Assembly (NCBI RefSeq): GCF_048320135.1
Contig: NZ_CP182947.1
Coordinates: forward strand, 3,596,001 to 3,660,000
From: Ideonella_A sakaiensis_A
Lineage (GTDB): Bacteria > Pseudomonadota > Gammaproteobacteria > Burkholderiales > Burkholderiaceae_C
DNA length: 64,000 nt
Reading direction: 5' to 3'
Shown here: in pieces, positions 59,470 through 64,000 of the stretch
How positions within the stretch are numbered: the first letter of the stretch is position 1
Layout: each line of letters starts with the position of its first letter
Notes under the pieces: model-generated
The model's database searches: none
Told to the model about the DNA's origin: nothing
The model's input: the letters and a program-made list of their open reading frames with translations, nothing else
Made by a program: the position numbers and the translations under genes

Positions 59470-60089
59470 CCTCGATTTCCTCGCTTCGAACCGCCGGTGT
59501 CGCGCTGCTGCTGGCCGCCGGCATCGCGCTTTCCGGCTGTGACCGCCTCGGTCTCGGTGGCGGCAGCAGCACCGCATTCAAGGGCGTCGATATCACCGGC
59601 GCCGACTATGCAAAGACGCTCGAACTGCCCGATATCGACGGCAAGCCGCGCAGCCTCGATGAATTCAAGGGCAAGGTCGTCGTCGTCTTCTTCGGCTATA
59701 CCCACTGCCCCGACGTCTGCCCGACGACGATGGCCGAGCTGGCCCAGGTCAAGCAGTCGCTCGGCGCCGACGGCGACAAGGTGCAGGGCATCTTCGTCAG
59801 CGTCGATCCGGAGCGCGATACACCGGAGATTCTGAAAGCCTACATGGCGAGTTTCGATCCCGGCTTCGTCGCGTTGCGCGGCACGCCGGAGCAGACTGCC
59901 GCGGTGGCAAAAAGCTTCAAGGTCTTTTTTGCGAAGGTGCCGGGCACGACCGACGGCGGCTATACGGTCGACCACACCGCCGGATCGTATGTCTTCGATC
60001 CGGCTGGCCGGCTGCGCCTGTTCGTCCGCTACGGCGGCGGCGCCGATGCCCTGGCCAGCGACCTGAAGGCGCTGCTGAAGGCCGGCTGA
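59466..60089 (+). CDS. Sco1/SenC copper chaperone lipoprotein
   Basis: A 207-residue copper chaperone for the CuA site. The only plausible start is a TTG overlapping the ctaB stop (TTGA). The N-terminal signal ends in the lipobox L-S-G-C with Cys25, so it should be membrane-anchored in the periplasm. The thioredoxin fold has Y-T-H-C-P-D-V-C-P-T (Cys81/Cys85), D-P-E-R-D-T-P and the copper His in Y-T-V-D-H-T-A. It ends the cox-cta cluster. Confidence 0.92.
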   Translation: MTSISSLRTAGVALLLAAGIALSGCDRLGLGGGSSTAFKGVDITGADYAKTLELPDIDGKPRSLDEFKGKVVVVFFGYTHCPDVCPTTMAELAQVKQSLGADGDKVQGIFVSVDPERDTPEILKAYMASFDPGFVALRGTPEQTAAVAKSFKVFFAKVPGTTDGGYTVDHTAGSYVFDPAGRLRLFVRYGGGADALASDLKALLKAG

Positions 60090-60097
60090 AAAAGACA

Positions 60098-60126
60098 AAC
60101 CCCGCCAGGCTTGCGCCTGCGGGGTT
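60098..60126. terminator. bidirectional terminator between sco and rpoH
   Basis: A 12-pair stem (AACCCCGCCAGGC / GCCTGCGGGGTT, one bulge) with a 4-base loop lies between convergent genes. The minus strand continues with a T-rich run, giving rpoH a good terminator; the plus side has TTGTTGT. Confidence 0.75.
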
Positions 60127-60149
60127 GTTGTCAGCGTGCGACCGGTGCC

Positions 60150-61091
<942 letters not shown>

Positions 61092-61103
61092 TGACAAGAC
61101 GAA

Positions 61104-61109
61104 CCTCCT
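61104..61109 (-). promoter_or_regulatory. Shine-Dalgarno site of rpoH
   Basis: AGGAGG lies 6 bases from a TTG (61097) and 12 bases from an ATG (61091) in the same frame. Spacing favours the TTG, codon preference the ATG. Confidence 0.7.
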
Positions 61110-61125
61110 TTCAGTTCCCCTGATT

Positions 61126-61152
61126 TTAGCACTCGCCGGATTTGAGTGCTAA
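61126..61152 (-). promoter_or_regulatory. CIRCE operator (HrcA binding site) upstream of rpoH
   Basis: TTAGCACTC-N9-GAGTGCTAA, a perfect match to the CIRCE consensus including the 9-base spacer. It lies 34 bases before the rpoH ATG and overlaps a TAAAAT -10-like hexamer on the minus strand (61123-61128). HrcA bound here would block rpoH transcription until heat inactivates it. Confidence 0.93.
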
Positions 61153-61244
61153 CAAGCGCCTGGGTTCCCTCAGTGGCGCCCGGCCGCCCGAAGCACTGAG
61201 ACACCCCCTCTAGGGGTGAGCAACGCGGGCGTGGGGGTTTCAGT

Positions 61245-62090
61245 TCAGCGGCGCAGCACCGCCAGCCACTCGCGCTGTTCATCGGTCAGCGCCTCGTCGG
61301 GTGTCAGAACCGAATACTGCAGCGAAGTTCTGATCTCCTGCTCCTCGTCCGGCAGCGGCGTCGCAAGCAGCCGGCCGAGCAGTTCGCGGGCGCGGGCGAC
61401 CGCCTCGACATACAGCGCAAAGATCGACGCCACCGTCACATGTTTGCTGGCATCCTCCATCCAGCAGTCGTAGTCGGTGACGATGCCGATCGTCGCGTAA
61501 CAGATCTGTGCCTCGCGGGCCAGAAAAACCTCCGGCACATTGGTCATTCCGACCAGCTGGCAACCGGCCTGCCGCAGAAACAGGCTTTCGGCTCGGGTGC
61601 CCAGCCGCGGCCCTTCGACACAGGCATAGGTGACGTCGCGGTGCAGCTTGACGCCGCTGGCGGCCGCCTCGCGCGCAACCCAGTCGACCATCTGTCCGCT
61701 GACCGGCGTCGCGGTCGACACATGGGCGGCGACGCCGTTGCCGAAAAAGCTCATCTCCCGGCGGCCACGCGTCCAGTCCAGATACTGCCCCGGCATCGCG
61801 AAATCGCCCGGCGCAATCTCCTCGGCGAGGCTGCCGACTGCCGAAAAGCCGAGGATCTGCGTCGCACCGGCCCGTTTCAGCGCAAAGATGTTGGCGCGGT
61901 AGTTGACTTCGTGCGGCAGCAGCCGATGGCCGGCGCCGTGGCGGGCAAGAAACAGCAATTCGCGCTCGCCGAGCCGGCCGCGCATCACGATGCCCGACGG
62001 CGCACCGAACGGCGTCGTCGCACCGATTTCCTCGTCGATCTCCATGCCGGGCAGCTCATAGATGCCGGTTCCTCCGATCACGGCCAACAT
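61245..62090 (-). CDS. S-methyl-5'-thioadenosine phosphorylase
   Basis: Purine-nucleoside-phosphorylase-type enzyme recycling methylthioadenosine from polyamine or quorum-signal synthesis. The 281-residue product begins M-L-A-V-I-G-G-T-G-I-Y, has the phosphate site R-H-G-A-G-H, H-E-V-N-Y-R-A-N and M-T-N-V-P-E, and the base-specificity loop V-T-D-Y-D-C-W with two Asp, which favours adenine over hypoxanthine. The start at 62090 is the conserved one; upstream residues are leader. It lies about 90 bases upstream of CIRCE on the same strand. Confidence 0.9.
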   Translation of the reverse strand: MLAVIGGTGIYELPGMEIDEEIGATTPFGAPSGIVMRGRLGERELLFLARHGAGHRLLPHEVNYRANIFALKRAGATQILGFSAVGSLAEEIAPGDFAMPGQYLDWTRGRREMSFFGNGVAAHVSTATPVSGQMVDWVAREAAASGVKLHRDVTYACVEGPRLGTRAESLFLRQAGCQLVGMTNVPEVFLAREAQICYATIGIVTDYDCWMEDASKHVTVASIFALYVEAVARARELLGRLLATPLPDEEQEIRTSLQYSVLTPDEALTDEQREWLAVLRR

Positions 62091-62181
62091 GTCGTCGTCC
62101 TCCTGTGTGTCCGGCGCCCGATCGGCCGGTATCAAGCCATTTTGCCTGCCGGCCGCAGGTGTTCTGCCGCCGCGGCGTTGC

Positions 62182-62841
62182 TCAGTCCGGCGGCAGCCCG
62201 GTCAGCCAGCCAGGCGGCAGCCGCTCGAGGTCGGCCGGCTCGTCGATATCGGTCAGCGGCGGCAGTTCGGCGTGGCGCAGGCCGAGCCGCTGCAGCCGCA
62301 GCCGAGTTTCGGCCATCACCGCCGAGGTGCTCCAGGTCATCGCGTCGAACAGTTGCGGCGCCGGCCGGCGCAGGCCGACCAGCGTATAGCCGCCATCGAG
62401 CGCCGGGCCGAATACCGCGTCGTGGCCGGCCAGCGCCGCCGCGGCCTGGCGCAGGTAGTGCCGATCCAGGCCCGGTGCATCGGTGCCGATCAGCAGCACC
62501 GGCGGAGCCTGCGCCGCGGTCGACCGGTCGGCATGGAAAGCGAAGGCACGTGCCATCCGCTCGCCGAGATCGCCTTCGCCCTGCGCGCGCAGCGTGATGC
62601 CGCCGCGCTGCGCCAGTTCGGCGAACGCCGGATGTTGTCCGTCGGGGGCAGCCCAGACCTCGACCGCACCGAGCTGTGCAGCCAGCGCCTCGGTGACCGC
62701 AAAACGAAGCAGTCGCGCGGCCAGTGCCGCTGCGCCTTCCGCGCCGAGGGCCGGTATCAGCCGGGTTTTTGCAAAGCCGGGCAGCGGCGCCTTCGCAAAA
62801 ACCACGACGGTTGTCGGTGGCGGGCGCAGTGCATCGCTCAT
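62182..62841 (-). CDS. arsenosugar-type glycosyltransferase (TIGR04282/DUF2064)
   Basis: A 219-residue nucleotidyl/glycosyltransferase-like protein: V-V-F-A-K-A-P-L-P-G-F-A-K-T-R-L near the start, I-G-T-D-A-P-G-L and the D-G-G-Y-T-L-V-G-L-R motif typical of DUF2064. Its start overlaps the stop of the partner glycosyltransferase by 4 bases. Family members are annotated as arsenosugar biosynthesis glycosyltransferases because of clustering in other genomes; no arsenic gene is visible here, so the true substrate is open. Confidence 0.85.
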   Translation of the reverse strand: MSDALRPPPTTVVVFAKAPLPGFAKTRLIPALGAEGAAALAARLLRFAVTEALAAQLGAVEVWAAPDGQHPAFAELAQRGGITLRAQGEGDLGERMARAFAFHADRSTAAQAPPVLLIGTDAPGLDRHYLRQAAAALAGHDAVFGPALDGGYTLVGLRRPAPQLFDAMTWSTSAVMAETRLRLQRLGLRHAELPPLTDIDEPADLERLPPGWLTGLPPD

Positions 62842-63575
62842 CGGTAGTCCTCGGCCAGCTGCTCGGCCGGCGTGCCGCGCCAGTAGCGCCAGCGCAGGCA
62901 CCACATCAGCCAGATCGTTTTGCAGACGCCGCGGCTCTCCCAGCGGCGCCCGGAGGTCGTCACCTTGCTGCGCAGCCGCAGCGGTCGGCCAGCCGGCAGG
63001 CGGAGCAGCCGTTTCGACAGCTCGACATCTTCCATCAGCGGTTGATCCGGAAAACCGCCGGCTGCAGCGTAACTGCTGCGCCGCACGAACATCGCCTGGT
63101 CGCCGGTCGCGATGCCGGTCCAGGCTGAACGCAGGTTCATCAACGTCGAAATCACCGGAAACATCGCCGATCCGCCGTCGATCCGCACATCGAAACGGCC
63201 CCACTGCGCCGCCGGATGCTGCTGCAGCGCCTCGGCGACGGCCTGCAGACCACCGGGCGGCAGCCGGGTATCCGCGTGCAGGAACAGCAGCACGTCGCCG
63301 ACCGCCTCGGCGGCGCCGGCATTCAGCTGATGACCGCGGCCGCGGTGCGTCGCCACCAGCCGGTCGACACGGCCATGACACAGCAGCGGCGTGCCGTCGC
63401 GGCTGCCGCCATCGACCACCACCAGTTCGATGCCACCCGGAAATGCGCGCGCCGCGGCCACCCGCTGCGCCTGCAGCGCATCGAGCGCCGGGCCGATCTG
63501 TTGCGCCTCGTCGAGCACCGGAACGATGATCGACAGCGACTCAGGAGGCCTAGACAAATCTGGAAACCGCGACAT
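62838..63575 (-). CDS. glycosyltransferase, arsenosugar type (TIGR04283, GT2 fold)
   Basis: A 245-residue GT-A glycosyltransferase: S-I-I-V-P-V-L-D-E-A, V-V-D-G-G-S-R-D-G-T, G-R-G-H-Q-L-N-A-G-A, L-F-L-H-A-D-T-R-L-P with the metal motif, and the late M-E-D-V-E-L-S-K-R-L. This combination is diagnostic for TIGR04283. It is coupled to the DUF2064 protein by an ATGA overlap. Its first 26 bases overlap the end of the upstream regulator gene, so translation of the three is probably linked. Confidence 0.87.
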   Translation of the reverse strand: MSRFPDLSRPPESLSIIVPVLDEAQQIGPALDALQAQRVAAARAFPGGIELVVVDGGSRDGTPLLCHGRVDRLVATHRGRGHQLNAGAAEAVGDVLLFLHADTRLPPGGLQAVAEALQQHPAAQWGRFDVRIDGGSAMFPVISTLMNLRSAWTGIATGDQAMFVRRSSYAAAGGFPDQPLMEDVELSKRLLRLPAGRPLRLRSKVTTSGRRWESRGVCKTIWLMWCLRWRYWRGTPAEQLAEDYR

Positions 63576-63999
63576 CGAGCACCTCGTCGACCACCCGCAG
63601 CACCTCGCCGACGCTGACCGGCTTGGTCAGGTAGCGCATTGCGCCCTCCGCGATCGCCTGGTCGATCTGCGCGCCCAGTGCGTCGGCCGAGACGACGATC
63701 ACCGGAATCGCTGCGGTCGCCGGATCGGTCTTGATGTGGCGCAGCAGGTCGAGCCCGTCGATATCGGGCAGGTTCATGTCGAGCAGGATGACATCCGGCG
63801 GCTGGCGGCGCAGTTCGGCCACCGCATCGAGCCCGGTCATCGATACCGTCATCTCGACCTGCGGACGGCGCGACAGGATGCCGCGCATCACCTCGATGTT
63901 GGTTTCGTTGTCTTCGATGTAGTGGACGATGCGGCGGTGGTAGGCCGGTGCGTCGGCCGTCGGATCGAGCGGCAGGCGGGCGGTGTCCGCCGCACTGGC
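63550..63999 (-). CDS. receiver (REC) domain of a sensor kinase or regulator, C-terminal part
   Basis: The gene continues beyond the right edge; 149 C-terminal residues are seen. After a loop, a complete receiver domain starts at V-H-Y-I-E-D-N-E-T-N, with phospho-acceptor Asp in L-L-D-M-N-L-P, the switch V-V-S-A-D-A and Y-L-T-K-P. Such domains at the end of a longer protein, opening with E-D-N rather than D-D-x, are typical of hybrid histidine kinases. It overlaps the following glycosyltransferase start by 26 bases. Confidence 0.8.
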   Translation of the reverse strand, partial: ASAADTARLPLDPTADAPAYHRRIVHYIEDNETNIEVMRGILSRRPQVEMTVSMTGLDAVAELRRQPPDVILLDMNLPDIDGLDLLRHIKTDPATAAIPVIVVSADALGAQIDQAIAEGAMRYLTKPVSVGEVLRVVDEVLDVAVSRFV

Positions 64000-64000
64000 C

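Noticed and set aside
61202..61218. Inverted repeat CACCCC-5-GGGGTG between rpoH and the MTA phosphorylase gene
   Set aside because: Only 6 bases long and no U-tract; too weak to call a terminator or operator.

Overview
The window is a gene-dense, high-GC stretch of chromosome, almost certainly from a betaproteobacterium of the order Burkholderiales. The evidence is gene order: DUF971-ubiE-Tim44-ubiJ-ubiB-fmdB-DUF502-aspS-nudB-EEP-clsB, coxB-coxA-small assembly protein-ctaG-DUF2970-coxC-DUF2909-SURF1-Sco-like-ctaA-ctaB-sco, and rpoH behind a CIRCE element. No tRNA, rRNA, CRISPR array, prophage or intact insertion sequence was seen. Nearly all sequence is coding housekeeping DNA. The only gap above 300 bases is 11790-12411.

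Layout. 1-9.9 kb: the end of an amidohydrolase gene, pgm, then a ubiquinone cluster (DUF971, ubiE, Tim44-like, ubiJ, ubiB) interrupted by an inverted pair of nucleotide-sugar genes (manC, galE), then FmdB and DUF502 proteins. 10-15.1 kb: aspS, a palindromic non-coding island flanked by inverted REP-like repeats, nudB, an EEP-family phosphatase/nuclease and clsB. 15.2-18.5 kb: a ligase-associated exonuclease, a universal stress protein and an ATP-dependent DNA ligase. 18.6-27.4 kb: lpxC, a HAD-GH65 disaccharide phosphorylase fusion, a YqiA-like esterase, mpl, hemL and a divergent thiD. 27.5-38.3 kb: rubredoxin, then the Pil-Chp chemosensory cluster pilG-pilH-pilI-pilJ-chpA, whose CheA-like kinase is about 2,250 residues long with a 13-residue tandem repeat linker.

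38.3-50.6 kb: phrB (minus strand), yqgE-ruvX-pyrR-pyrB-pyrC'-plsC, gpmA (minus), rhodanese-grxC-secB-gpsA, trmL and comF (minus), a BioC-like methyltransferase and a DUF2244 protein. 50.6-60.1 kb: a complete aa3-type cytochrome c oxidase locus covering subunits I-III, copper insertion (CtaG, Sco, a second Sco-like protein), haem A synthesis (CtaA, CtaB) and SURF1. 60.1-64 kb (all minus): rpoH under a perfect CIRCE operator, S-methyl-5'-thioadenosine phosphorylase, two arsenosugar-type glycosyltransferases and the C-terminal receiver domain of a regulator that runs off the window.

I found no clearly new multi-gene system. The items most worth a second look are the palindromic island between aspS and nudB, the CIRCE element controlling rpoH, the repeat-rich chemosensory kinase, the exonuclease-USP-ligase operon without the usual helicase, the perfect dyad between thiD and rubredoxin, and several homologues that have lost canonical catalytic residues (PyrC', the BioC-like protein, one Hpt domain of ChpA).
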